A stretch of DNA of 64,000 bases from Microbacterium yannicii PS01 (GCF_000304335.1 NZ_CAJF01000011.1:1-64000), one strand, 5' to 3'; shown: positions 1 through 8,809, counted from the first letter of the stretch. Notes: generated by a model not told the origin, from the sequence alone. Numbers and translations are program-made.

Positions 1-466
1 ATGGGGCCCTGGCGGCGGGCACGGGGGATTGCATGGCGCGGGCCACGCTCCCGGCGACGGCCCCGGGCACGGTCCCTCCGGCTGGGGTCGGGGGCGCGGC
101 GGTCCGCCGTGGGCGGGGGCCGCGCGCATAGGCGGTCCGGCGCGCATGAGACTGCTCGAAGCGCTGGCCGCGGCATCCCACCCGCTCTCGGTCGGTGAGA
201 TCGCCGACGCCGTCGGCGTCGATCAACCGCGGGCCTCTCGGCTCGTGCAGCAGTCGGTCGAGCTCGACCTGGTGCGGCGCGAGGCCGATCCCGACGACGC
301 GCGGCGCACGCGTGTGGCGCTGACGGATGCCGGGGCCCGCCTGGTGCGAGGCTTTCGCGGCGAGCGCCGTGAGGCGATCGATGCGGCTCTCGCGCCCTTC
401 AGCGATGCCGAGCGCGCCGAGCTCGCGCGCCTGCTGACCAAGCTCGCCGACTCCTGGCCCCGGTGA
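1..466 (+). CDS. MarR-family transcriptional regulator, 5' end outside window
   Basis: The frame is open from the left edge (position 2) to the TGA at 464-466, so the start is probably upstream or among the first codons. The first ~45 residues are rich in Gly, His and Trp (WGPGGGHGG and similar runs) and do not look like a MarR fold. From about 147 onward the product is a typical winged helix: LLEALAAASHPLSVGEIADA, then the recognition helix QPRASRLVQQ, the wing with the DPDDARRTRVALT signature, and a C-terminal dimer helix. Members bind palindromic operators and respond to small ligands or oxidants. The TGA overlaps the GTG of the BCCT gene (GTGA at 463-466), so the two may be co-translated and this protein may control that transporter; that is inference. 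The His/Gly tail could bind metal. Confidence 0.8.
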   Translation, partial: WGPGGGHGGLHGAGHAPGDGPGHGPSGWGRGRGGPPWAGAARIGGPARMRLLEALAAASHPLSVGEIADAVGVDQPRASRLVQQSVELDLVRREADPDDARRTRVALTDAGARLVRGFRGERREAIDAALAPFSDAERAELARLLTKLADSWPR

Positions 467-2253
467 TCTCCAACGGAACACGAAGTGCTCCGGTCGGCGC
501 GCGCAACCCCCTGGCCGGACGGGGCGTCGTGAGCAACCGTGGAGCCGTGACGCACGACGCCGTGGCACCAGATTCCTCTGCGCAGTCCGTGCCGTCGGAC
601 GCCAGCGCCCCCGACCCGGTCCGCACACGCTGGGGTGTCCAGTCGTGGGTGTTCTGGCCGGCAGCCGGCATCGTGCTCGTGTTCAGCGCCTTCGCCATCT
701 TGGCGCCGAGAGCGGCGGAGTCGCTGTTCGACGCCATTCAAGGCTCGATCGTCGATGCCTTCAGCTGGTACTACGTGCTGATCGCGGCGATCTTCGTCGC
801 GATCGCCGTCGTGTTCGGCTTCTCCCGGTGGGGAGACATCAAGCTCGGTCGCGACGAAGACAAGCCCGAGTTCTCGATCGGCGCCTGGTTCTCGCTCCTG
901 TTCGCCGCCGGGATGGGCATCGGCCTGGTGTTCTACGGTGTGAGCGAGCCGCTCAGTCACTTCGTCTCACCCCGCCCCGGCGTGGTGGGCGAACCCCCGC
1001 AGCTCGCGCAGCAGGCGCTCACGCAGACATACCTGCACTGGGGGGTGACGGCGTGGTCGATCTACGTGATCGTCGGGCTCAGCCTCGCCTACGCCATCCA
1101 TCGGCGCGGTCGCCCGATCTCGATCCGCTGGACGCTCGAACCCGTGCTCGGCCGCAAGCGTGTGGAGGGACCCTGGGGCCACGCCATCGACGTCGTCGCA
1201 CTTGCCGGGACCGTCTTCGGCGTCGCCACCTCGCTCGGGCTGGGGGTGCTCCAGATCAGCGCCGGGCTGGAGTCCGCGGGGCTCGCCGAGCCCTCGGTCG
1301 GCCTTCAGGTGCTGATCATCGGAGTCATCACCGTCTGTGTGCTGGCCTCGGTGCTGTCGGGCGTCGCTCGCGGCATGAAGTGGCTCTCGTCCGCGAATCT
1401 CATGCTCGCGGGGCTCCTGCTCGTCTACATCCTCATCTTCGGCCAGACCGAATACCTTCTGCGCGAATGGGTGCAGTCCATCGGCGGCTACATCCAGAAC
1501 TTCGTCGGTCTGTCGTTCACCGTCAGCGCGTTCCAGGGCGCCGAGGGCGAGGCCTGGCAGGCGGCCTGGACCTCGTTCTACTGGGGCTGGTGGATCTCGT
1601 GGGCGCCCTTCGTCGGGATCTTCATCGCTCGCGTCTCGCGCGGGCGCACCGTGCGCCAGTTCGTGCTCGGCGTCATCGGCGTGCCGACCATGCTCGGCAT
1701 CCTGTGGTTCGCCGTCCTCGGCGGGTCGGCGCTGTACCTCGAGTTGACCGCGCCCGGGTCGATGACCACACCCGAGGGCACCGTCGACGTCGAGGGCGCG
1801 ATCTTCCAGCTGCTCGACTACTTCCCCGGGTCGACGCCGCTGACGCTCGGGGTGATTCTGCTCATCGCGATCTTCTTCATCACCTCGTCCGACTCCGGGG
1901 CTCTGGTGATGGGCATGATCGCCACGGGCGGGAATCCGGAACCTGCGCGCTGGGTGCGCACGTTCTTCACTCTGGTCACCGCGGTGCTGGCGATCTCGCT
2001 GTTGCTCACCGGAGGCCTCACCGCGCTGCAGACCGCCGCGGTCACGATCGCCCTGCCGTTCAGCGTGGTGATGCTGCTGATCTGCTGGTCGACGATCGTG
2101 GCGTTCCAGCGCGAGCATCGCGCGTACGAGCACGCCCGCCGCGCAGCGTTCGTGGAGCGCATCGGCGACTACTACGGCCTCGAAGTCGAGGAGCCCGACC
2201 AGGAGGGCGTGCACTGGCCGCAGCTGCCGGCGTGGATGCGCCGGCGACGCTGA
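463..2253 (+). CDS. BCCT family transporter (glycine betaine/choline/carnitine-type)
   Basis: The 596-residue product is a Na+-coupled or proton-coupled secondary transporter for quaternary ammonium osmolytes, with about 12 membrane segments of the LeuT fold. The GMGIGLVFYGVSEP stretch near residue 150 matches the glycine-rich helix of BetP that carries the sodium-coupled GMGIG sequence. The Trp-rich family signature (FYWGWWISWAPF) lies near residue 371. About 55 hydrophilic residues precede the first helix if the GTG at 463 is used; this start gives a GTGA overlap with the MarR gene. GTG at 529 (VSNRG) and 547 are shorter alternatives, and none has a clear Shine-Dalgarno. The tail after the last helix is charged, as in osmosensing BCCT proteins. 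Substrate cannot be read from sequence. Confidence 0.9.
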   Translation: MISNGTRSAPVGARNPLAGRGVVSNRGAVTHDAVAPDSSAQSVPSDASAPDPVRTRWGVQSWVFWPAAGIVLVFSAFAILAPRAAESLFDAIQGSIVDAFSWYYVLIAAIFVAIAVVFGFSRWGDIKLGRDEDKPEFSIGAWFSLLFAAGMGIGLVFYGVSEPLSHFVSPRPGVVGEPPQLAQQALTQTYLHWGVTAWSIYVIVGLSLAYAIHRRGRPISIRWTLEPVLGRKRVEGPWGHAIDVVALAGTVFGVATSLGLGVLQISAGLESAGLAEPSVGLQVLIIGVITVCVLASVLSGVARGMKWLSSANLMLAGLLLVYILIFGQTEYLLREWVQSIGGYIQNFVGLSFTVSAFQGAEGEAWQAAWTSFYWGWWISWAPFVGIFIARVSRGRTVRQFVLGVIGVPTMLGILWFAVLGGSALYLELTAPGSMTTPEGTVDVEGAIFQLLDYFPGSTPLTLGVILLIAIFFITSSDSGALVMGMIATGGNPEPARWVRTFFTLVTAVLAISLLLTGGLTALQTAAVTIALPFSVVMLLICWSTIVAFQREHRAYEHARRAAFVERIGDYYGLEVEEPDQEGVHWPQLPAWMRRRR

Positions 2254-2268
2254 GCCGCGGCATCCGTC

Positions 2269-4224
2269 TCAGAAGCTCGTGACGAGGTCGCCGAGCACCG
2301 CCTCGAGCATCGAGGGATCGGTGGCGTCGTAGTAGTGCGCGCCGGTCGCGCTCGCGATCGACTGCAGCGTGGCGACGTCCGCGTCGGCGCCGTAGGCCAG
2401 CGTGAAGACGAGCACCGGTGTGGCGTGGTGAAGGTGGTGCAGACCCTCGAGCATCCGGTCCGCGCTGATCGTCGGGGCGTTCGGGGTGTCGTTCTCGCCG
2501 TCGCTGAGCACGACGACCGCGTTGATGCGATCGGCCGCCCAGCGGGAAGCCTGCTGGGCGGCGAAGGTGTCGACCGCCTCGTAGAGCGGGGTGTCGCCCA
2601 TCGACGCGATGCCTCCGAGCGCGGCGATCAAGCCGTCGCGCGACGAGCCGATGTCGGCGACCGGTGACAGCAGGCCCGGCAGCAGCGCGCCGTCCGGTGC
2701 CTGCGCGAATGCGGCCAGCCCGACGTCGTCGCCGGTGGTGAAGTGGTCCAGAGCCGCTTCGATCGCCTTCTTCGCCTGCGTCAGCTTGGTGTCGCTCGGC
2801 GAGATCGACTCGTCCATCGAGCCCGACGCGTCCAGCAGGAACAGCACGTTCGCCCGCTTGCGCACGGCCGGGAACGCGTCCTGCACCGCCGCGACGACCT
2901 CCGCGGCGGGGAACGCGAGCACTCCGGCCTGACTCGTGGTCAGCCTGCCGACGCGCTCCACCTCGGGGTCGAGCTGACGATTGAGGTCGCGGTACCCCGA
3001 GGAGCGGACGCTCGCCTGACCCTGCACGGTGCGGGTGAAGCGGATGAAGTCGGCGGCGGCTTCGGACTCCACCGGGTCGATCCAGGCGCCGGTCAGCCGC
3101 ATCGCCGGGTTGTCGGCCGCGTAGTAGCCGTCGGCCGGATAGATCGGCACCAGCAGCTCGGCCGGCGGCGCCTCCAGGCTGCGGGTGACGCCGTCGCGGC
3201 TGGTCACACCACGGTTGTAGTCCCACACCGACTTCTCGTCGACGATGACCGCCGAGAGGAAGTCGGCGGCGGTTCCGGATGCCTCGGCCTGGCGTGCATG
3301 CCAGAGGAAGTGCTCCGGGGTGGCCATGTAGTGGCTGGTCGCGAGCTCGTGGTCGTGGACGGCCGCCAGCACCTCGGGGTCGGCGACATCCTCCGCCGAC
3401 AGACGGGTGATCGATCCGGCGGCGGTGCCGAACGAGGTGAACATGGCCGCCTCGCCCGAGGTCGCCACCAGCGGGCTGGTCTTGCCGAGCTTGAAGCTGC
3501 CCCACTCGGGATGGCCGAGTCCGCTCCACAGGTCGGGGTCGCCGGCGGCCTCGAAGATCTCTTCCCACGTCGGCGCCTGCTCGTCCCAGCCGACGGCCTC
3601 GGCGAGCGGCTCGGGCATCGCGAGCACGATGTCGGACGAGCCGACGCTCGTGCCCTCCGGTCGCAGTGCGGTGGCGCCCTGCGCCTGCGCGACGTCGACC
3701 CATGTCGACGAGTCGGGGAGCCACACGGTGGGCTTCTGATCGTCGGCGAGTGCGGAGAAGCCGGTCGCCACGACCGCCGCCGCGGCCCCCGACTTGTCTC
3801 TGCTCGACGTCACGACCACGCACGAGCCGGCGACGTTGCGCGGCTTGCCGTTGTACGCGGCGGCGAGATTCTCGACCATCTCGGCGTTCTCGTACGACGC
3901 CAGCACGCGCACGGTCGTGCAGGGTTCGGCGCCGGGGGAGGCGGCCGGCTCGTCCTGCGGCAGCTCGCGCAGCTCCGGCTGGGGCTCAGCAGTCGGCGCA
4001 GCGGCTGGCGCGACCTCGTCCTGCGCGGCCAGCGCTGAGACGATCATCGTCGAGACGGTGCCGATCGCGGTGACGAGGATCACGATGCTCACCACGCTCG
4101 CCCACACCGCGATCCGCCGGCGCCCGCGCCGGCGCCGAAGGCCCCGCTGCTCCCTCGCCGAGGCGCCGCGCCCGCTCACCGACGGCACCGCGACGACCGC
4201 TCCGGGCGACGACGGTTCGCGCAT
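2269..4224 (-). CDS. Membrane-anchored substrate-binding-like / von Willebrand A domain fusion protein
   Basis: The product has 651 residues. An Arg-rich cytoplasmic tail (residues ~24-37) is followed by one membrane segment (~38-66) and an acidic, Pro/Ala-rich linker, so the rest is predicted outside the cell. Residues ~100-430 resemble an extracellular solute-binding protein (VRVLASYENAEMVENLAAAY at the front, an NVAGSCVVV strand, a WLPDSSTW loop). A VWA domain follows with a complete MIDAS start, DASGS at about residue 465, and later a VVLSDGEND strand. Bacterial proteins with this binding-protein plus VWA order are known, but their ligand is not established. The gene is convergent with the BCCT transporter, 15 bp away. 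No ABC permease is adjacent, so classical transport is unlikely; a sensory, adhesive or cell-wall role is possible. Confidence 0.8.
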   Translation of the reverse strand: MREPSSPGAVVAVPSVSGRGASAREQRGLRRRRGRRRIAVWASVVSIVILVTAIGTVSTMIVSALAAQDEVAPAAAPTAEPQPELRELPQDEPAASPGAEPCTTVRVLASYENAEMVENLAAAYNGKPRNVAGSCVVVTSSRDKSGAAAAVVATGFSALADDQKPTVWLPDSSTWVDVAQAQGATALRPEGTSVGSSDIVLAMPEPLAEAVGWDEQAPTWEEIFEAAGDPDLWSGLGHPEWGSFKLGKTSPLVATSGEAAMFTSFGTAAGSITRLSAEDVADPEVLAAVHDHELATSHYMATPEHFLWHARQAEASGTAADFLSAVIVDEKSVWDYNRGVTSRDGVTRSLEAPPAELLVPIYPADGYYAADNPAMRLTGAWIDPVESEAAADFIRFTRTVQGQASVRSSGYRDLNRQLDPEVERVGRLTTSQAGVLAFPAAEVVAAVQDAFPAVRKRANVLFLLDASGSMDESISPSDTKLTQAKKAIEAALDHFTTGDDVGLAAFAQAPDGALLPGLLSPVADIGSSRDGLIAALGGIASMGDTPLYEAVDTFAAQQASRWAADRINAVVVLSDGENDTPNAPTISADRMLEGLHHLHHATPVLVFTLAYGADADVATLQSIASATGAHYYDATDPSMLEAVLGDLVTSF

Positions 4225-4455
4225 CGGTGAGCGGGGCGCACGGCGGGGTTTCCGCCGCGAGCGGAGTCGGGCATGACTGGACCTCAGGCCGGGGGGTACC
4301 TGAGCCGGATCGAGTTCCGGCGTTCGCCCGAAGCCTAACCCGTCGAGGCGTTGCCGCGCGAGGGTCGGTTCTCCGCCGCGAGGCCGTGTCCGGCATCCGG
4401 ATGAGAATCGGCCCCCACCAGCTCTTTGCGAGACGGGTGCGGTCCTGCGTCGTGG

Positions 4456-5847
4456 TCAGGAGGACAGCTTCTCCTGCGTCGCGCGCACCGGCAGGAGGAG
4501 CAGCAGTCCCACGAGGAGGACGAGCACGATGCCGAGGATGCCGTAGTACGCCTCGCCCGAGACGCCGACGAACACGGCGAACATCGTGGGGGCGAGGAAC
4601 GAGACGGCCCGACCGGTCGTCGCGTAGAGCCCGAAGACCTCGCCCTCCCGCCCCGCGGGGATGATGCGCGCGAGAAAGGTGCGCGATGCGGACTGTGCCG
4701 GGCCGACGAACAGGCACAGGGCCAGGCCCGCGGTCCAGAACACGATCTGGCCGCCGTCGTGCAGGAAGAAGACGAGCAGCCCCGAGATCACGAGCCCGAT
4801 GAGCGCCGCAACGATCACCGGCTTCGCGCCGAGCCGGTCGTCGAGGGCGCCGACCGCGATGGTCGAGACGCCCGCGACGACGTTCGCCGCGATGGCGAAG
4901 ATGATCACCTCGCCGGCCGAGAAGCCGAACACGGAGGCCGCGAGCACCCCGCCGAACGTGAAGACGCCCGCGAGACCGTCGCGGAAGACGGCGCTGGCGA
5001 GCAGGAACCACAGGGTCGGGCGGCTCTCGCGCCACAGGCGCGCGATGTCGCGGCCGAGGCGCGCATACGAGGCGAAGAACGAGACCTTCTCGCGTCTGGC
5101 GCCGGCTCCGCGGTACTCGGGCACGGTGAACAGCACCGGAAGCGCGAAGAGCCCGAACCACACCGCCGAGACGACCATCGCGAGTCGCACCGGCCAGCCG
5201 TCCTCGTCGGGCACACCGAACAGTCCCTGGATGAAGCCGAAGTACACGATGAGAAGCAGCACGATGCCGCCCACATACCCCATGCCCCAGCCGAAGCCGC
5301 TGACACGGCCGATGGAGCGGGGCGTCGACACCTGCGACAGCATCGCGTTGTAGTTGACGCCCGCGAACTCGAAGAACACGTTGCCCGCGGCGACCAGCAG
5401 CAGACCGAGCCACAGATAGCTCGGGTCGGGCACCACGAACACCATGGCGGCGGTCATCCCGACGACGATGTATGTGTTGACCGCGAGCCACAGCTTGCGG
5501 CGACCCGAGGTGTCGGACCGCTGGCCGGTGATGGGCGCGAGCACCGCGATCAGCAGCCCCGCGGCTGCGAGAGCCCAGCCGAGCTGTGCCTCGACCGTGC
5601 CGGCGGGTCCGAAGCTCGAGCTGGTCAGGTACACGGTGAAGACGAAGGTCGTGACGACGGCGTTGAACGCGGCGGAGCCCCAGTCCCACAATCCCCACGC
5701 CAGCACCGCGCGGCGGCTGGTGCGCTCGGGTCCCCTCGCGTGCGCGTCGGCAGCCACGGCGGCGGCAATCGCGTCGGTCGGCGTGACGCCGGAGAACTCG
5801 GGGGCGCCGGCGGGGGTGCGAGGCTCGGGCGGACTCATGTCGCTCAC
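4456..5847 (-). CDS. MFS transporter, UMF1/Atg22-like
   Basis: The product has 463 residues. The start is GTG at 5847 (VSDMSPPEPR), preceded by AAGGG seven bases upstream; the frame runs on much further upstream, but that part reads as antisense to the hydrolase gene. The N-terminal signature VLAWGLWDWGSAAFNAVVTTFVF is typical of the UMF1 branch of the major facilitator superfamily related to fungal vacuolar Atg22. About 12 membrane segments follow, with the loop ITGQRSDTSGRRK between helices 2 and 3 corresponding to the MFS A-like motif. Substrates of bacterial members are mostly unknown; amino acid efflux has been suggested for the fungal relative. The 231-bp gap between its stop and the start of the VWA gene holds only a weak hairpin. 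Confidence 0.85.
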   Translation of the reverse strand: MSDMSPPEPRTPAGAPEFSGVTPTDAIAAAVAADAHARGPERTSRRAVLAWGLWDWGSAAFNAVVTTFVFTVYLTSSSFGPAGTVEAQLGWALAAAGLLIAVLAPITGQRSDTSGRRKLWLAVNTYIVVGMTAAMVFVVPDPSYLWLGLLLVAAGNVFFEFAGVNYNAMLSQVSTPRSIGRVSGFGWGMGYVGGIVLLLIVYFGFIQGLFGVPDEDGWPVRLAMVVSAVWFGLFALPVLFTVPEYRGAGARREKVSFFASYARLGRDIARLWRESRPTLWFLLASAVFRDGLAGVFTFGGVLAASVFGFSAGEVIIFAIAANVVAGVSTIAVGALDDRLGAKPVIVAALIGLVISGLLVFFLHDGGQIVFWTAGLALCLFVGPAQSASRTFLARIIPAGREGEVFGLYATTGRAVSFLAPTMFAVFVGVSGEAYYGILGIVLVLLVGLLLLLPVRATQEKLSS

Positions 5848-6026
5848 GGTATGACCCTTCGGTGAACGGCCGGTGGCGCCGGCAGCATGTGCCGCGTCAT
5901 CGCGGCGCTCCGCCAGGCTACGGCACGTCGACGCGAGAGAGAGCGGATGCCGGGGCACAGGGCCGTGCCGAGGGTGGGCCGGCGCGCGATCGGCGCGAGC
6001 CGGCCCGCTCGGCAGGGACGACCCGC

Positions 6027-6755
6027 TCAGACGGCGACGGGCAGGGCGCTGCGTGCGGCGTCGTGGATGATGCCGGCGACGACCTCGGGCTGTGTCATGA
6101 AGACGGCGTGGCTCGCCGACACGGTCGCGATCTTCGCCCCGCTGCGGGTCGCCATGTGCTGCAGCATGGCCTGGTCGAACGACTTGTCCTCCGTCGCGAT
6201 GACGGCCCAGCTGGGCTTGGTGCGCCATGCGGCGTTCGTCAGCGCCGTGCCGAACGCCGACATGTTGATCGGGATCTGCGTGTCTCGCAGGAAGGCGGCG
6301 TCCGCGTCGCTGGCGTCGTGGGCGAAGCCGGCCTTGAACGTCGCCCGGTTGAGGAACCCGAACCCGTCGTCGGTGACATCGATGACGAAATCCGGCGTCG
6401 GCGCGAAGCCCTCGTACTGCTGGGCCGTGGTCTCGCCCGCATCCGGCGCGAGTGCGGAGACGTAGACCAGGCCCGCGACGTGGGGGTGCGTGCCCGCTTC
6501 GGTGATGACGGTTCCACCCCACGAATGACCGACGAGGATCGTGGGGCCGTCCTGTGCGTCCAGGATCCGGGTGGTCGCCGCCACGTCGTCTTCGAGCGAC
6601 GTCAGCGGATTCTGCACGATGGTGACGGCGTACCCGCGTGCCGTCAGGTTCTCGTAGACACCGCGCCACCCCGATCCATCAGCGAAGGCGCCGTGCACGA
6701 GCACGACGTTCTTGATCTGCGGGCTCGACGTCGTTGCGGATTCGGTGCTGCTCAT
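6027..6755 (-). CDS. Alpha/beta hydrolase (VHGAFADGS-type)
   Basis: The product has 242 residues. ATG at 6755 is chosen because GGAAAGGA lies eight bases upstream; the open frame extends 30 codons further without support. The oxyanion loop VLVHGAFADGSGW, the nucleophile elbow GHSWGG (Ser about residue 83) and a C-terminal SHAVFMTQPEVV segment supplying the catalytic His give a standard alpha/beta hydrolase. This subgroup is annotated as esterase or salicylate-esterase-like, but the substrate is not evident. It is divergent from the GntR gene at 6895. The shared intergenic region carries two near-identical palindromic sites, which suggests that the GntR protein represses it until an inducer is present. 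Confidence 0.9.
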   Translation of the reverse strand: MSSTESATTSSPQIKNVVLVHGAFADGSGWRGVYENLTARGYAVTIVQNPLTSLEDDVAATTRILDAQDGPTILVGHSWGGTVITEAGTHPHVAGLVYVSALAPDAGETTAQQYEGFAPTPDFVIDVTDDGFGFLNRATFKAGFAHDASDADAAFLRDTQIPINMSAFGTALTNAAWRTKPSWAVIATEDKSFDQAMLQHMATRSGAKIATVSASHAVFMTQPEVVAGIIHDAARSALPVAV

Positions 6756-6824
6756 GGTTCTGGTCCTTTCCGTTGCCGCTCCCGGCAGGAGCGAGGCTCG
6801 TGAAACTTCCAACGCTGGCGATAC

Positions 6825-6840
6825 GCAATATATTGCATGC
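6825..6840. promoter_or_regulatory. Putative GntR operator, hydrolase side
   Basis: GCAATATATTGC at 6825-6836 is a perfect 12-bp palindrome followed by ATGC. The same 16-base pattern recurs at 6883 with two changes. In a 70% GC genome such AT-rich palindromes between a regulator and its divergent neighbour are likely binding sites. Confidence 0.6.
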
Positions 6841-6882
6841 ATCACGCGCAGACAAGGGTGATCGAGAACGCGCTGCGTGTGT

Positions 6883-6898
6883 GCAATATGTTGTATGC
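6883..6898. promoter_or_regulatory. Putative GntR operator overlapping its own start codon and -10
   Basis: GCAATATGTTGTATGC matches the site at 6825 in 14 of 16 positions. It contains the CAATAT that would serve as the -10 hexamer (6884-6889) and overlaps the ATG at 6895, so binding here would give tight autorepression. Confidence 0.55.
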
Positions 6899-7575
6899 CG
6901 ATTCCCCAGCAAAGCTCCGTCGTCGGTCGCGCTCTCTTGCGGGACGACGTCTATCGACGCCTCCGCGACGCGATCGTCGACGGGACGTTCACGCCCGGCG
7001 AGCAGCTGAAAGACGGCGAGCTCGCTGAGTGGCTGGGCGTGAGCCGCACGCCCGTTCGCGAAGCGCTGCTGCGTCTCGCAGTGAGCGGGCTGGTCGTGGC
7101 GCTGCCGGGTCGGTCCACGACCGTGAGCGCCATCGACGCTCCGATGGTGCGCGACGCGAGGGATGTCGTCGCCGCGATGCATGAACTGGCCGTCCGCGAA
7201 GTGGTCGGGAGGCTCAGCGCGCAGCACATCCGCGGCATGCGCGAGGCGAACCGCCGGTTCGCTGCGGCCCTGCGCTCAGGTGATGTCGAAGCCGCCCTGG
7301 CAGCGGACGAGGAGCTTCATGGCATTCCCGTCGCGGCGTCGGGCAATCAGGCGCTCGACGCGGTGCTGGAGCAGTTCGGCCCACTCGTGCGCCGCGCCGA
7401 GCGGGTGCGATTCGGCGGAGACGGCGGAGCATCGGTCGAACAGCACGACCGCCTCATCGATCTGCTGGAGGCGGGGGACGCCGACGGCGCGGCGTCGTTG
7501 GCATTCGATATCTGGCGCAGCCTGCCTGCGGATGCCGGGTCTGAGGAAGCGGCCGAAGAGGGGCGTCCGGCTTAG
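6895..7575 (+). CDS. GntR-family transcriptional regulator, FCD-like
   Basis: The product has 226 residues from ATG 6895. The winged helix reads YRRLRDAIVDGTFTPGEQL, then LAEWLGVSRTPVREALLRL, the standard GntR recognition helix, followed by the wing. The C-terminal ~140 residues are all-helical, as in FadR/FCD ligand-sensing domains, though the metal-binding His set is not obvious. There is no Shine-Dalgarno; CAATAT lies five bases before the ATG, so the transcript is probably leaderless. An upstream in-frame GTG at 6877 is possible. Its likely target is the divergent hydrolase gene, given the two matching palindromes between them. Confidence 0.85.
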   Translation: MPIPQQSSVVGRALLRDDVYRRLRDAIVDGTFTPGEQLKDGELAEWLGVSRTPVREALLRLAVSGLVVALPGRSTTVSAIDAPMVRDARDVVAAMHELAVREVVGRLSAQHIRGMREANRRFAAALRSGDVEAALAADEELHGIPVAASGNQALDAVLEQFGPLVRRAERVRFGGDGGASVEQHDRLIDLLEAGDADGAASLAFDIWRSLPADAGSEEAAEEGRPA

Positions 7576-7633
7576 AACGGCGGCGCGCGCGGCGACGAAC
7601 GCCGGCGGAGCATCGGCTCCCGTCGAGATCGGA

Positions 7634-7843
7634 CTATCGATCCTGTTCGTCCGTGATGGCGCCGGTGGGCTCCGCCTCCTCGACGACGTGCTCGACGCCG
7701 AGTTCGTCGGCGACCGTGCGACCCCCGTCGACGGCCTCCTCGCGGCTGGCGTAGCTCCGCGAGAGATCGGGGCGTCCCTCGACCGACACCTCCCACTGTC
7801 CACGGTTCGAGCGGGTCACGACGGTGCGGGTGGTGTCGTCCAT
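7634..7843 (-). CDS. Small DUF2188-like protein
   Basis: This 69-residue protein reads as a short beta-alpha-beta unit: TRTVVTRSNRGQWEVSVEG, then RSYASREEAVDGGRTVADEL, then an acidic tail (VEEAEPTGAITDEQDR). The pattern of a beta hairpin with a Gly-x-Trp followed by a helix beginning ASREEAV is that of DUF2188, whose function is unknown. The start ATG 7843 has GGAG four bases upstream. It is convergent with the GntR gene and 185 bp from the lysozyme-like gene on the other strand. Confidence 0.75.
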   Translation of the reverse strand: MDDTTRTVVTRSNRGQWEVSVEGRPDLSRSYASREEAVDGGRTVADELGVEHVVEEAEPTGAITDEQDR

Positions 7844-8028
7844 GGTTCTCCAGTCCTCGGGATCTCCATGGTGTGCACAGTGGGCACGTCCGCGCAGGGG
7901 CTTGACGAAGCGGCGCGGCCGGCGCACGCACCCGTCCGCCCGTCGACATCCCTCGGCGCACCCAGGGGCGGCGCCTCGGAGGGGCGCCCGCGGGGCCCGC
8001 TCCCAGCCGCGGCTGCAAGACTCCCGCC

Positions 8029-8793
8029 ATGTCGCCTGCCGCCTCGTCACGTGCCGGTGCGCGTCGACCCGGCTCCGGAGGAAAGCGACGCCCACCACCC
8101 TCTCAGCACAACGCCCGACGCGCGCGGGCGAAAAACCGCCGCACGGGGGCGTCGCGCGCTCGGCATCTGCGCACGGCGACCATCACCGCCCTCGCGACCG
8201 TCGCCGTCATCGCCGTCGTCGGCGTCTTCGCGCTGGTGAGCGCGAGCGTCCGCGGCTTCGACGGGTGCCGGCTGGACGCGTTCGCCCCCGGCGAGGCCCC
8301 CGCAGCGACCAGCCGCTGGGACGCCGAGCAGCTCGCGCACGCGTCGGTCATCATGTCCGCCGGCCGCGATCTCGGTCTGTCGGTCCGTGATCAGGCCATC
8401 GGCGTCATGACCGCGATGGGCGAATCGTCGCTGCGGAACCTCGACTACGGCGACTGGGAGACCAGCGGCGTCACCAACCCGGACGGCAGCCGCACCACCT
8501 CGATCGGGCTCTTCCAGCAGCAGGACGGGTGGGGTGCGCGCGAGCAGCGGCTCGATCCCTACAGCGCGGCCACGCTGTTCTACCGCGCGATGACGCTCGC
8601 CGTGCCCGAGAGCGAACGGCACGCGACGGCGCCGACGCTCGTGGCGCACCGCACGCAGATCAACGCCGATCCGCAGCACTACGCGCGGTACTGGCCGCTG
8701 GCCGTCGACGTCGTCGAGCACCTCTCGAACGCCGACACGGGGTTGGACGTCACGACCGGCGTACAGGGATGCCGACAGGGTCCATCAACTTGA
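8029..8793 (+). CDS. Membrane-anchored lysozyme-like domain protein
   Basis: The product has 254 residues. The first 49 are very basic (RRARAKNRR, RARHLR), then one membrane segment spans ~52-72, placing the rest outside the cell. The external domain contains IGVMTAMGESSLRNLDYGDW, with Glu132 in the position of a lysozyme/transglycosylase catalytic acid, and later TTSIGLFQQQDGWG. This combination occurs in actinobacterial cell-wall hydrolase and conjugation-associated lysozyme-like domains. The family assignment is by motif only. The TGA stop at 8791-8793 lies inside the first HAIR-like element of the dnaK promoter. Confidence 0.75.
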   Translation: MSPAASSRAGARRPGSGGKRRPPPSQHNARRARAKNRRTGASRARHLRTATITALATVAVIAVVGVFALVSASVRGFDGCRLDAFAPGEAPAATSRWDAEQLAHASVIMSAGRDLGLSVRDQAIGVMTAMGESSLRNLDYGDWETSGVTNPDGSRTTSIGLFQQQDGWGAREQRLDPYSAATLFYRAMTLAVPESERHATAPTLVAHRTQINADPQHYARYWPLAVDVVEHLSNADTGLDVTTGVQGCRQGPST

Positions 8794-8809
8794 GCCGGGT
8801 CATATCAAC
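8789..8809. promoter_or_regulatory. HAIR-like HspR site 1 upstream of dnaK
   Basis: CTTGAGC, seven bases, then TATCAAC. Ten of the 14 arm bases match the HspR consensus CTTGAGT-N7-ACTCAAG. The left arm contains the stop codon of the preceding gene. Confidence 0.55.

Noticed and set aside
4456-6669. 737-residue frame extending the MFS gene upstream
   Set aside because: Residues before the GTG at 5847 are antisense to the hydrolase gene and GC-rich noise; a good ribosome site supports 5847.
7844-8028. 185-bp gap searched for a small RNA or gene
   Set aside because: Only GC-rich sequence without a stable isolated hairpin or a plausible frame.
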